Positions 45,132 through 57,061 of a DNA stretch of 64,000 nucleotides are shown piece after piece (within the stretch, counting starts at the first letter, position 1; each line of letters starts with the position of its first letter). Origin of the DNA: Balanoglossus misakiensis. Lineage: Eukaryota > Hemichordata. The position numbers were made by a program, and so were the translations under genes. The notes beneath the pieces are model-generated. The model was not told the DNA's origin. It was given only the letters and a program-made list of their open reading frames with translations, and did no database searches. Location: NCBI GenBank assembly GCA_040954595.2, contig CM082597.2, forward strand, positions 6,448,001 through 6,512,000, given 5' to 3'.

Positions 45132-45853
45132 TGAACATACATGTACACATTATGTCTGCATGAAAGTTCCATCTCTGGCAACCAATTTCCCAATACAGAA
45201 TTTGTGTGAGGAACCATATTTCATCCTGATAGATGGTATTATACCAATAGTGAAATTTGATTTTTTTTTCTTGAAGAGAACTTGGTGGCAACTGACAGTG
45301 TTACTATAGCAACACTACAAAAACATCAGATCATATTATTATATTTTTTGCTGCTTGTATATGAAATTAAGTTTCATTTCATTTGGCATCAATTGCTAGA
45401 TAAACAGTTTTTTATTAAACTGTTAGTCAGCAATTTCTATTCACTTCTTATCTCGGCTAGTACAGCTGTTTTTAAACTGGCTGGGGTGTTGAATCCACCC
45501 ACAAGTTGAGGTCAAAAGTTCTGGAAGTATAAACACAATGGACAATTCTTTACACAAAGATAACAGTTGCAAACTTTGACAGAGAATGAAAGAGTTGGCC
45601 TATATTGCAGGTTACTGTGTGAGCACTGGCTGATTGTATGATACAGTCTGCACGATAATCCCTCGATTAGGGCGTGTCTGGTACCAGTGATTTGATTGGC
45701 TGTTATCGAGTTATTGGCATGTTCGTCATCGTCTGACAAACCATTTTTTACATGAGTAGGGGCAAACTTTCACGTTTCAAAATCAATTATTTGTTTTACA
45801 TCGCGTGAACAGATTCTATCATAAATTGCTTTTTTTGTTAACTTTATGCGCAA

Positions 45854-46217
45854 ACTATTTATTTTCGCAATGACTTGCGAATGCTGACAACCTCTGTACG
45901 CATATCAACCCATGCGCTTAATTTTGCCTACCCTACACACAAATGGTTTACACTTCCGTCAAATTCATGTCAACACGAAGTGTCCGGCACAGAGTGTGAA
46001 TGAAAACAGATAGGGCGAATTTCAAGGACTGTAAACTAATTATTTTCGCAATGATTTGCGAATGCTGACAACCTCTGTACGCATATCAACCCATGCGCTT
46101 AATTTTGCCTACCCTTCACACAAATGGTTTACACTTCTGCCAAATTCATGTCAACACGAAGTGTCCGGCACAGAGTGTGAATGAAAACAGATAGGGCGAA
46201 TTTCAAGGACTGTTGTC
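45854..46217. repeat. ~182-bp tandem repeat, two copies
   Basis: Same family as 37137-37500. Confidence 0.95.
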
Positions 46218-47219
46218 CTCTCACTGACCCATTTTCTGAATTTTTATTTTATTTTTTGTTTTTCTATTTGGCATGGTCTTGCCATGAATTGAAAGAAATG
46301 ACTGTGAACCAGATTTGAATAGGTTCCTCAAATAACCACCATATGCATACTTACTGAATTGGTAGAACATGTAATATTTATCTTCAATGGTTTACATGGA
46401 ACACCATAGATAATAACACCAAGAGATTTATCTATCGAAACTAATTAACTTTCCAATGAAGAAAAACGAATGGAGAGAAAAAAATGCTGAGTAGGAACTA
46501 GCCTTGACAAAAATGCCTAATTTGTAACCGCGCGCACTTGTCGATCGATCGTATACAACAGCGGCTGTGAACCCTGTTGTGACTGGTTCTGGAGGCTCAG
46601 TTAAAAAACACGGCCCTAACACGCAGAGTTACGACTGATCTGTGATTAAAAAAAATGCATTGTCATACGTTTACCTCTAAATGCAACCCGAACTAAAGTA
46701 CAATTAGCTAAGAACACCGAGGAGATACTTCCGTATTAGTCTGCCTCACATGAATGAGCAAATGATCTGCCGTAGACAGACACTCACTATGCATGACCTG
46801 CCAGCCTTTCAACCAATAGACGCAGCTCTGTGGTATCACATGACATTATTATTGAGTTGATCTGCACACGTGAGAATTTCCCGCCATCTCACCAGACTTG
46901 ACATTTACGCCCATTTTTTTACCATATTGGGGGCATATCTGCCAACGCAAAACTTTAAAGGGAGTGACAAATGACATGCTGCATTCAATAAAATAAAACT
47001 GGATTGGACAATGCGGCGCTAAATGCTCACATGACCGAAATCCGGCGTGTGTCAATCAATGGTTTTCTATGCATGTCTTCAAACTCACGCGTTTCAAAAC
47101 AAAATCTGTGTAGGTGGCAAATCGAGAGAGTTGCATTTTGAAGCTGAAAGATCCCTGGAGTCAACTATGTCTGGGTGTAGGGGTTTGCACTCTCCTAATG
47201 GCTCATACGTTCGAATAAA

Positions 47220-47453
47220 ATGGACTCGAAAATAATAGCATTTTCTATTGTTTTCCTCTTATTTATATTATACTACAGGCACATCTTACCATTTGACTGC
47301 ACATTTGACTATTTTGGAATGAAAGGTAATATCAGAAGGGCGTATTTTTCATACAAGATTGCCGATATGATTTTTAGACCAAAAATCTCAACATATCAAA
47401 GAGAGGCCTGTAAATCCCCCGGAAAATGCACTCTCTATTTGGTCATGCGGTGA
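47220..47453 (+). CDS. small ORF with hydrophobic N-terminus, copy 2
   Basis: 77 codons, frame intact across the GAAAG|GTAATA site. C-terminal half reads KIADMIFRPK...CKSPGKCTLYLVMR. Either an unspliced short secreted/anchored peptide with paired cysteines or a first exon. No homologue recognised. Confidence 0.4.
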   Translation: MDSKIIAFSIVFLLFILYYRHILPFDCTFDYFGMKGNIRRAYFSYKIADMIFRPKISTYQREACKSPGKCTLYLVMR

Positions 47454-48525
47454 GGACTCCTACGGAACGGGCACCATCGTAGGACCCGCTTACCGGGACA
47501 GTCCATGACTTCCCGAACACGATAGTTGCAGCCTTTTTTTGCACAGAGTTGACGCCAATCCTGCTAAATCCCCCCACAAATGCTCCACCTCCAGAAATCA
47601 AATGGTTCTTATATCTGCAACCCCAGCAAGGGAATTTCAATTTTTGTCCTTTGGATTGAAGGTTCAATTGACTCAAGTAATTGCAAAAAAAATCACAGTC
47701 ACTCCACAAAGATGTATAGCGTTAATTCTCTAGAACTCCAACTTTCAAGTATTAACTGGGGTTTCTTATAAAAATATAAACATATGAAACGTAATAGAAT
47801 TATGAAAACCTGTTTATTCACCACATGAATTTTGCACTTAAATGTATCAGCTATTAGTCCACACAAACTAAACATGATTACAGTGTATTCTTGGTTATTT
47901 AAAAAAACTGAATGATTTCACCAAAATTTGTGGTCCACTAACAAATTTATGTCAAGGCCACTGTTGACCTGATAATAAACCCCTCATCAAGAAATCTACA
48001 GGAATTTCAGCTGGTTACAAAAAAATGTTGCTAGCTGTTTGGTCGTAAATTAAAGTTAAGTGGTCGAATGTTCATGTGATATGTACTGAAGTCGACAGAA
48101 ACACAGTGTCTTGGTGATTACATTAACATACAATAGGTCTCAAATCAGTCAACCAAACAACTCAGTAATGTTCATTGTCCAGTTTTGTGAGTTATAAGTG
48201 TCTATCAATCGTCAACCAAATAATCAATAATTTGCATGTTTGTTGTCCAGATTATTTATGAGTTATAAGTGTATATCGTCAAAACGAAAGTCAAGAAAAA
48301 TAAAGTGAGTACAACACGTTGCAAATAATGAATTCTATGATTTCCTGTAAAATGACAAAAAGTTGTTGAAACAGGAAAATTTGATTAAAGTCCATGAAAG
48401 TAGAAAACCACTGATTACAGTCAACACATCACATGTAATCTCAAAAACTAAAGCTCAAAAACTAAAATGGATTAAAAAACAGTACCATACACACGTTAGG
48501 ATCTGAAGAGGATAAGTGGTTTTAA

Positions 48526-48613
48526 CCCTTTCTCCACCATGGTTTGGTCTTACTCCATTGTTCTCCAATGGTAGTGTTGGACCTTTACACAGTGAAATAG
48601 GGGTGGAAGGGTT
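48526..48613 (+). repeat. MITE family M4, unit 3 first copy
   Basis: The right end has a G insertion-like change (GGGGTGGAAGGG). Confidence 0.75.
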
Positions 48614-49612
48614 TTAAGGAAGTACTCTAAATTGTAGTAAAGAAAATCTGAAAACATATTTTGAAATTATTTATCAACAGACATATTTATAACACTCAGC
48701 TATGAATTCATCATTCATCTACGTGTGATAACATTGTTCCACAAAAAATAACATGGTGGAAATGTTCAAGAAATGGAGTGATCTAAAAAACACTGGTCAT
48801 GTCATATAGCTGAATTATAAACTGTTCTTAAAAAAACATGAAAAATCAAGAAAAAAGTTGTCTGTTTACATCAAAATATCAAAGAAAAACTGTTTATTCA
48901 CCACATGTATATAATTTTGCACTTAAAATGTATCAGCTGTTAGTCCACACAAACTAAACATGATTACAATGTATTCTTGGGTATTTAAAAAAATACTGAA
49001 TGATTTCACCAAAAATTGTGGTCCACTAACAAATTTATGTCAAGGCCACTGTTGACCTGATAATAAACCCCTCATCAAGAAATCTACAGGAATTTAAATT
49101 GGTTACAAAAAAATGTTGCTGGCTGTTTGGTCGTAAAATAAAGTTAAGTGGTCCAATGTTCATGTGATAAGTACTGAAGTCGACAGAAATAGTGTCTTGG
49201 TGATGACATTAACATACAATAGGTCTCAAAACAGTCAACCAAACAACTCAGTAATGTTCATTGTCCAGATTTGTGAGTTATAAGTGTCCATCGATCGTCA
49301 ACCAAATAATCAATAATTTGCACGTTTGTTGTCCAGATTATTTATGAGTTATAAGTTTATATCTTCAAAACCAAAGTCAAGTAAAATAAAGTGAGTACAA
49401 AACACGTTGCAAATAATGAATTCTATGGTTTCCTGTAAATTGACAAAAAGTTGTTAAAACAGAAACAAATGATATGAGTTCATGAAAATAGAAAACCACT
49501 GATTACAGTCAACACATTACATGTAATCTCAAAAACTAAAGCTCAAAAACTAAAATGGATTAAAAAACAGTACATACACACATTAAGATCTGAAGAGACT
49601 AAGTTGTTTTAA

Positions 49613-49698
49613 CCCTTTCTCCACCATGGTTTGGTCTAACTCCATTGTTCTCCAATGGCAGAGTTGGACCTTTACACAGTGAAATGGGGGTGAAAGGG
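49613..49698 (+). repeat. MITE family M4, unit 3 second copy
   Basis: Intact, TTAA-flanked; duplicated together with its surroundings. Confidence 0.8.
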
Positions 49699-50075
49699 TT
49701 AAGGAAGTACTCTGAATTGTAGTAAAGAAAATCTGAAAACATATTTTGAAATTATTTATCAACGGACATATTTATAACACTCAGCTACGAATTCATCATT
49801 CATCTACGTGTGATAACATTGTTCCACAAAAAATAACATGGTGGAAATGCTCAATAAATGTAATGGACTAAAAAACCACTGGTCATGTTATAGAGCTGAA
49901 TTCTACATGTGTCTACTCTTGAAAAATCGAGAAAAAAATTGTCTGTTTACATCTAAATATCCAAGACTTAGTGGCACTGAATAAAACTGAAGATTGATGT
50001 CCAGAACTGACAGATACGAGTGAATGTTCAGATGTTTCTTTGTTGATCTGTTGTGACATAAAATTGTTGTGTTAA

Positions 50076-50425
50076 AGCCCCAGTAATGCTTACGTTTGGC
50101 TGTTTTTTTTCTGTATTTTTCTCTCATGCATCAAATCCAGTTTCTTGTTCTTCTCTGGAGAGCTTTATGAAATGTTCATTTTTTAGCTTCTCAACAAAGC
50201 CTGTATATGAGTAACAGCCACTGTTATTGTCGACAAATGAATTGATGTCCTGACTTTAATTTATATTTCAACAATAACAATGCTGATTACTATAAAATAG
50301 CTGTGTTGAAAAACGAAAAAAACTGAGAAATTATTTATGTCTCACAGAGAAGAACAAGAAACCACAGTTCTAACTGAAAACAATAATATTGATCAGATAG
50401 CCCAAAGTTGGAAGTTACTGGGGTT
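50076..50425. mobile_element. MITE family M3 in unit 3
   Basis: TTAA-flanked, same site as in units 1 and 2. Confidence 0.8.
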
Positions 50426-51625
50426 TTAATTGTTTTGTGATACCTGTCCTGATTTCGGTCTGACCCCAACTGGGTGTAGTCAGATTTGTGTCGGTGAAAA
50501 GTCACTGTAGATTTTTTGACTGACAAAAATTGTACAGTAACAAGGAGGTCATGACATACTCAATAAACAACATGTTATCAGTGTCACCTTGGCAACAGTG
50601 GAATTGTTAGTCAGTTAACTGTTAATGTAGAAACTGGACAACAGATATACTTTGCTTTAATTATGAACCATGTAAAATGTTCACAATTTGTTATAGGCAA
50701 AATGCAAAATTCATGATAACTTCATAGAAAGTACTGATATTTTTGTCAGTAAATTCTTTTTTTGCTGCCACTGTTGACTGTGACATAGTCCCTTCATGAA
50801 ATACAAATTTTTTCAAAGATACTTTTAAACTTAAAAAAACACACCACAAAATATTTAAATTGTGTAATCTTGGTTATACTCAGAACCCAAAATTCAAAGT
50901 CTCTATATGCAGTTCAATAAAAAATATCAGCTGATGTGAATACTGTATGATTTGCATGTCCCCCTTTGGAAAGATTTGTCGTCTCAGAAAAAAAACTATA
51001 AGTTTGCCATCATCTTTCCAATCGGGCTGACATGAGAATCCAAGAGATTTTTCTTTTGGGAGAAATCTGTCTATTCCAACAGAAATGTCAACTCTAGTTG
51101 TGAGAGTGTTGTATGCACATGGTCTCTGCAGAAGAATAGGAACCTCAGGCAACTAGTTTGCCGTCATAAGTCATTCTACAGTTGGTTTCATGTGCGTGAC
51201 TTCAGATGCAATCTGAAGTTGAGCGATACATTAGTCATCGTCTCAAGTTTTTTTTGTGACAGCAAGTGTCTGCTTGTTTTGTTGTTGTTTATATCAACTG
51301 CAGTTTGTTGTTGAAACCCCTACAGCATATGATGAAATGTTCAGCCTGTATGTGTACAGATAGTATTATTATTGCTGAAAATTGAATTGAATTCAATTCC
51401 TTGATCAACAATAATAATGATGCACATGTCTAGGTTATTTCAAGAAACTGAACAGTGGCCATTTTAGAATGGTATTATAGTGTGGAATAAGAACTATAGT
51501 TCATATTTACAGACAGAAATACTGAAAAAACAAAAAGTGGGCCTTAATCTACAAACCAATGTGGCATATATGCATCCAGGTTCTGCCATCACCTTCACAT
51601 GTAAGCCTTATTTCAGTGAAATACA

Positions 51626-51809
51626 GTAAAATCTGTCTAAACCAAACTCAGTCTGATCGAGAAACCTGTCTATACCGAACACTCTTTCCAGTGCCCTTCA
51701 CATAAAACCACATGTTGAAAGACCCTCTGTAAACCAGACACCTCTGCAAAGCGAACAATATTCTCACTCCCATTGGTGTCTGGTTTATAGACAGGTTTCA
51801 CTACAGTTG
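51626..51809. repeat. M8-like inverted element, unit 3
   Basis: Same place relative to the TRIM stop codon. Confidence 0.7.
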
Positions 51810-51830
51810 ATACATTGAGATGTGACACTT

Positions 51831-53792
51831 TCACTGTGCAAAGACTTTGAGGCAGTGATTGCCCCAGTCAGCAACCACTACTTCCATGTCATCTGTCACA
51901 GCTACACCAGTTGGGCGATCTAACCCATCCTCAGCTTTATCAATGCGACAGATGAATTTACCTCTGTTGTCAAATTTCTGCACATTCTTGTTTTTCTGAT
52001 CACTGACATACAGATATCCTGCTTTATCAGCCACTATTCCTGTTGGCCAATAAAGCTTACCATCACCTTCACCAAATTCTCCAAATGCAAACATGAACTC
52101 ACCATCTGCATTAAATGCTTGAATGCGTTTGTTGTTCATGTCTGATACAAACAATACTCCACAACTGTCAACAGTCAAGAACTCAGGCCCTCTAAGCTGT
52201 CCCAGTCCCCTGCCCAAACTCCCAAATGATTTGATGTACTGACAATCGTGTGTGTATTTCCTGATGCAGTGACCCTCTTTGTCTGTGAGAGAATCATCAC
52301 CCTTTCCATCCCAATCACTCACATACACACTTCCATCTACAGGACTAATAGCAAGGCGGTAGGGATTCTTGACTTCTTTCCCAAAGCATTTGATCAGAGA
52401 CCCATTCTCATCACTCACAACTATTTGTTTGTTATCCCAGTCTGTCATGAAGTATTCATCATCAGCTGATATTGAAACATCGCGTGGTGTGAAAGGCTGT
52501 GCAAACTGAGTGAATGTGAAACTTGATTTGTAATTCCCATCCCTGTCAGTGATTTGTACTCTGTTGTTACCACGATCAGCAGTGACAAAGTTTCTGTGTC
52601 TGTTGATACTGACACCTAGAGGGCGATTGAACTGCCCACCTTCGTTACCTCGACACCCAATGGTCTTCACCAAGCCTTTCTTTGTCTCTACTGACACTGA
52701 ATCTTCACGAAGCAATCCCAGCATTCCTCCATCTTTGGTCTCCTCAGCTGGCTGGAATTTCACCACGTTCACTCTGGCATCAATTTCTGTCTCCATGGAA
52801 ATAATGTCCTCCATGTGATGTATTGTCTCCTGCTTGGTGGCCAGGATCTGGGCTGGTGTCCCATGATGCATCAGTGTCTCTATGTAGCAGCGTTGGCTTG
52901 CAATGTTGCCATGTTTCAGTTCCCACTGATCTATTAGAGCCTCCGTCTGCTTTACTCTCTGTCCATATTTTGTCTGCAGCTCTTCAATCAACTGTTTCTC
53001 CTCCCTCTGTGCCTTCTGTATGACCTTTGCTGTTTTCTGTCTCACTTTCTGTTCTTCCTCCTGGCATTCGACCAACAGTGTCTCTCTCTTCAGTTTGGCC
53101 AGTGTTGTGCTTGTCTTTGCTCCCCATTCTTTTTCTGTCACCTGACACAGCAGATCTCTCAACTGTTTGGTGTAGTCATTTGCAGCATCTTGGAGATCTG
53201 TGTTGGTGTGTTTGTTGTGTTTGGTAACAGCACAAGCCGTGCATGCAGAAACCATACAGGTCTCACAGTAGAATTTCACAACATTTTCTGGATGGACACT
53301 GCAGAAGACTTTTTGTTGCTTCAGGAGAGTTGACGATTCTGTATTTTTGTATTCATCCAGTGTCATGACCTTATGACCTTTCATAAATTTTCTGTGCGGT
53401 TTAGTGCAGGAATCACACATATTCACACTGCAGTCGATGCAATAGTGAGTTCCTTCGTTTTCCTCACAGCCGTTACACACAGAAGGCTTTGAGTCACTCT
53501 CTGTAGGACGCTTTTTCAGATAAAGATCTGTCAACGAGTTGATGAAAAAGTTGACTTTCAGTTCAGTCACACCCCCACCAGGAAGCTGACATGGCGTACT
53601 GCATGTTGGGCAGTTCAGCTTACCTTTCTTTGTCACCAGTGTTGTCAGACACGACTCACAGAATGAATGGTCACATGGCAAGACTTTGGGTTTCTTGAAC
53701 AGTTCCAGACAGATCGCACAGGAGAGGAAATCCTCACCAAGCTCGTTCAGAACTTTGTCTAACTCGGAACCTCCAGGATATGCTGCAGCCAT
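51831..53792 (-). CDS. TRIM-NHL protein 3, 653 aa
   Basis: RING and B-box 1 match protein 1 almost exactly (CDHSFCESCLTTLVTKKGK; CNGCEENEGTHYC), whereas B-box 2 core residues match protein 2 (CMVSACTACAVTKH). Two codons are missing between the last B-box 2 histidines (HNKH instead of HPSPKH), which still fits family spacing. Blade 3 has a longer loop (DGKGDDSLTDKEG). Residues after blade-opening prolines are Leu, Arg, Tyr, Thr and Thr (blades 1, 2, 3, 5, 6). Coiled coil nearly identical to the other copies. Role as for protein 1. Confidence 0.95.
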   Translation of the reverse strand: MAAAYPGGSELDKVLNELGEDFLSCAICLELFKKPKVLPCDHSFCESCLTTLVTKKGKLNCPTCSTPCQLPGGGVTELKVNFFINSLTDLYLKKRPTESDSKPSVCNGCEENEGTHYCIDCSVNMCDSCTKPHRKFMKGHKVMTLDEYKNTESSTLLKQQKVFCSVHPENVVKFYCETCMVSACTACAVTKHNKHTNTDLQDAANDYTKQLRDLLCQVTEKEWGAKTSTTLAKLKRETLLVECQEEEQKVRQKTAKVIQKAQREEKQLIEELQTKYGQRVKQTEALIDQWELKHGNIASQRCYIETLMHHGTPAQILATKQETIHHMEDIISMETEIDARVNVVKFQPAEETKDGGMLGLLREDSVSVETKKGLVKTIGCRGNEGGQFNRPLGVSINRHRNFVTADRGNNRVQITDRDGNYKSSFTFTQFAQPFTPRDVSISADDEYFMTDWDNKQIVVSDENGSLIKCFGKEVKNPYRLAISPVDGSVYVSDWDGKGDDSLTDKEGHCIRKYTHDCQYIKSFGSLGRGLGQLRGPEFLTVDSCGVLFVSDMNNKRIQAFNADGEFMFAFGEFGEGDGKLYWPTGIVADKAGYLYVSDQKNKNVQKFDNRGKFICRIDKAEDGLDRPTGVAVTDDMEVVVADWGNHCLKVFAQ

Positions 53793-53877
53793 CTTTGCAG
53801 CTCGAGTCAAAATGCTTGTAATCACATAGCAACACACTGTTCAGTATAGTGTCATTAATTTTGACTGAGTTATGGGG

Positions 53878-53883
53878 TTTATA
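53878..53883 (-). promoter_or_regulatory. TATA box of TRIM gene 3
   Basis: TATAAA on the minus strand, 86 bp before the ATG. Confidence 0.7.
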
Positions 53884-53980
53884 AAAACTTGGCAAGCCAC
53901 CAAAGTCACATGATAAATTGAATTCAGTGATTCAGCAAATACCAGGGTCTACTTAGTACCGGCTGAGTACCTGAGAATTG

Positions 53981-53994
53981 AGGTCAAAAGGTCA
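53981..53994. promoter_or_regulatory. AGGTCA direct repeat, 2-bp spacing (DR2)
   Basis: Identical to the site before gene 2 although flanking bases have changed (GAATTG against GAGTTG). Confidence 0.45.
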
Positions 53995-54154
53995 AACTGG
54001 AACACAATGAATCACTGAGAAGAAAATAATTTTAAAATTTGACTGGGTACAGTTGACAAATACCGATATATTGAACTGAAAGTGGATCACATCATCACAT
54101 TATACCAATGAACCGTCCCAGATTTCTTGGTACTCATTAGACATTGTGAGCTGT

Positions 54155-54621
54155 TTGTCTCTTCTTGTTTTTTCACAAATCTTTGCAAATATTCATTGCA
54201 AATTATTTGTCTCTTCTTGTATTTTCACAAATCTTTGCAAACATTCATTGCATATTATTTGTCTCTTCTTGTATTTTCACAAATCTTTGCAAACATTCAC
54301 TGCAAATTATTTGTCTCTTCTTGTATTTTCACAAGTCTTTGCAAACATTCATTGCAAATTATTTGTCTCTCCTTGTATTTTCACAAGTCTTTGCAAACAT
54401 TCATTGCAAATTATTTGTCTCTCCTTGTATTTTCACAAATCTTTGCAAACATTCATTGCATATTATTTGTCTCTTCTTGTATTTTCACAAGTCTTTGCAA
54501 ACATTCATTGCAAATTATTTGTCTCTCCTTGTATTTTCACAAGTCTTTGCAAACATTCATTGCAAATTATTTGTCTCTCCTTGTATTTTCACAAATCTTT
54601 GCAAACATTCATTGCAAATTA
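54155..54621. repeat. 52-bp minisatellite, nine copies
   Basis: Variants (TCTCCTTG, ACAAGTCTTTG, GCATATTATT) recur in the same order, which shows expansion by blocks of several copies. All three plus frames remain open throughout. Confidence 0.95.
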
Positions 54622-55335
54622 TAGACATACACATTATGTCTGCATGAAAGTTCCATCTCTGGCAACCAATTTCCCAATACAGAATTTGTGTGAGGAACCA
54701 TATTTCATCCTGACAGATGGTATTATACCAATAGTGAAATTAGAATTTTTTTTCTTGAATACAACTTGGTGGCAACTGACAGTGTTACTATAGCAACACT
54801 ACAAAAACATCAGATCATATTATTATATTTTTTGCTGCTTGTATATGAAATTAAGTTTCATTTCATTTGGCTTCAATTGCTAGATAAACAGTTTTTGATT
54901 TAACTGTCAGTCAGCAATTTCTATTCACTTATTATCTCGCCTAGTACAGCTTTTTAAAAACTGGCTGGGGTGTTGAATCCACCCACAAGTTGAGGTCAAA
55001 AGTTCTGGAAGTAACACAATGGCCAATTCTTGACACAAAGATAACAGTTGCAAACTTTGACAGAGAATGAAAGAGTTGTCCTATATCGTAGGTTACTGTG
55101 TGAGTCAGTGGCTGATTGTATGATACAGTCTGCACGATAACCCCTCGATTAGGGCGTGTCTCGTACCAGTGATTTGATTGGCTGTTATCGAGTTATTGGC
55201 ATGTTCGTCATCGTCTGACAAACCATTTTCTACATGAGTAGGGGCAAACTTTCACGTTTCAAAATCCATTACTTTTTTTACATTGCGTGAACAGTTTCTA
55301 TCATAAATTGATATTTTTTTGTGAACTTTATGCGC

Positions 55336-56062
55336 AAACTAATTATTTTCGCAATGATTTGCGTATGCTGACAACCTCTGTACGCAATTATCAACCCATG
55401 CGCTTAATTTTGCCTACCCTCCACACAAATGGTTTACACTTCTGCCAAATTCATGTCAACACGAAGTGTCCGGCACAGAGTGTGAATGAAAACAGATAGG
55501 ACGAATTTCAAGGACTGTAAACTAATTTTTTCGCAATGATTTGCGAATGCTGACAACCTCTGTACGCAATTATCAACCCATGCGCTTAATTTTGCCTACC
55601 CTCCACACAAATGGTTTACACTTCTGCCAAATTCATGTCAACACGAAGTGTCCGGCACAGAGTGTGAATGAAAACAGATAGGACGAATTTCAAGGACTGT
55701 AAACTAATTTTTTCGCAATGATTTGCGAATGCTGACAACCTCTGTACGCATATCAACCCATGTGCTTAATTTTGCCTACCCTCCACACAAATGGTTTACA
55801 CTTCTGCCAAATTCATGTCAACACGAAGTGTCCGGCACAGATTGTGAATGAAAACAGATAGGACGAATTTCAAGGACTGTAAACTAATTATTTTCGCAAT
55901 GATTTGCGAATGCTGACAACCTCTGTACGCATGTCAACCCTTGCGCTTAATTTTGCCTACCCTCCACACAAATGGTTTACACTTCTGCCAAATTCATGTC
56001 AACACGAAGTGTCCGACACAGAGTGTGAATGAAAACAGATAGGGCGAATTTCTAGGACTGTT
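55336..56062. repeat. ~182-bp tandem repeat, four copies
   Basis: Starts at about 55339, 55522, 55704 and 55884. The first two share GTACGCAATTATCAACCC, absent from the others. Confidence 0.95.
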
Positions 56063-57061
56063 GGCCTCTCACTGACCCACTTTCTGAAAACTTTTTATTT
56101 TTATTTTTTGTTTTTCTATTTGGCGTGGTCTTGCTATGAATTGAAAGAAATGACTGTGAACCAGATTTGAATAGGTTCCTCAAATAACCACCATATGCAT
56201 ACATACTGAATTGTTAGAACATGTAATTTTTATCTTCAATGGTTTACATGGAACACCATAGATAATAACACCAAGAGAATAATCTATCTAAACTAATTAA
56301 CATTCCAATGAAGAAAAACGAATGGAGAGAAAAAAAACGCTAGCCTAGACAAAAATGCCTAATTTGTAACCGTGCGCACTTGTCGATCGATCGTATAAAA
56401 CAGCAGCTGTGAACCCTGTTGTGACTGGTTCTGGAGGCTCAGATAAAAAACATGGCCCTAACACGCAGAGTTACGACTGGTCTGTGATTAAAAAACATGC
56501 ATTGCCATACGTTTACCTCTAAATTCAACCCGGCCTAAAGTACAATTAGCTAAGAACACTGAGGAGATACTTCCGTATTAGTCTGCCTCACATGAATGAG
56601 CAAATGATCTGCCGTAGACAGATGCTCATTATGCATGACCTGCCAGCCTTTCAACCAATAGACGCAGCTCTGTGGTATCACATGACATTATTAATGAGTT
56701 GATCTGCACACGTGAGAATTTCCCGCCATGTCACCAGACTTGACATTTACGCCCATTTTTTTTACCATATTGGAGCATATCTGACAGCGCAAAACTTTAA
56801 GGGGAGTGACAAATGACATGCTGCGTTCAATAAAATAAAACTGGATTGGACAATGCGGCGCTAAATGCTCACATGACCGAAATCCGGCGTGTGTCAATCA
56901 ATGGTTTTCTATGCATGTCTTTAAACTCGCGCGTTCCAAAACAAAATCTGGGTAGGCGGCAAACCGAGAGAGTTGCATTTTGAAGCTGAAAGATCCCTGG
57001 AGTCAACCATGTCTGGGTGTAGGGGTTTGCACTCTCCTAATGGCTCATACGTTCGAATAAA

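Larger units (their letters stand above)
38871..47587. repeat. TRIM array unit 2 (8.7 kb)
   Basis: Same order as unit 1. It lacks the M1 element, carries an M2 insertion instead, has six minisatellite copies and keeps the ~86-bp promoter segment lost from unit 1. Confidence 0.9.
47811..49970. repeat. internal tandem duplication (2 x 1.08 kb) in unit 3
   Basis: TGTTTATTCACCACATG starts both copies (47811 and 48891), and everything after it repeats in order, including two M4 elements. The copies differ at many sites, so the event is not very recent or the copies came from different units. Confidence 0.95.

Noticed and set aside
36169-54793. Long plus-strand ORFs over the 52-bp minisatellites (110-215 aa, three frames each)
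   Set aside because: They exist only because the 52-bp unit has no stops in any frame; the same peptide appears in all three frames and no start context, domain or constraint supports translation.
36218-56062. Possible CRISPR-like arrays
   Set aside because: The 52-bp and ~182-bp repeats are contiguous with no unique spacers, and the sequence is animal nuclear DNA.
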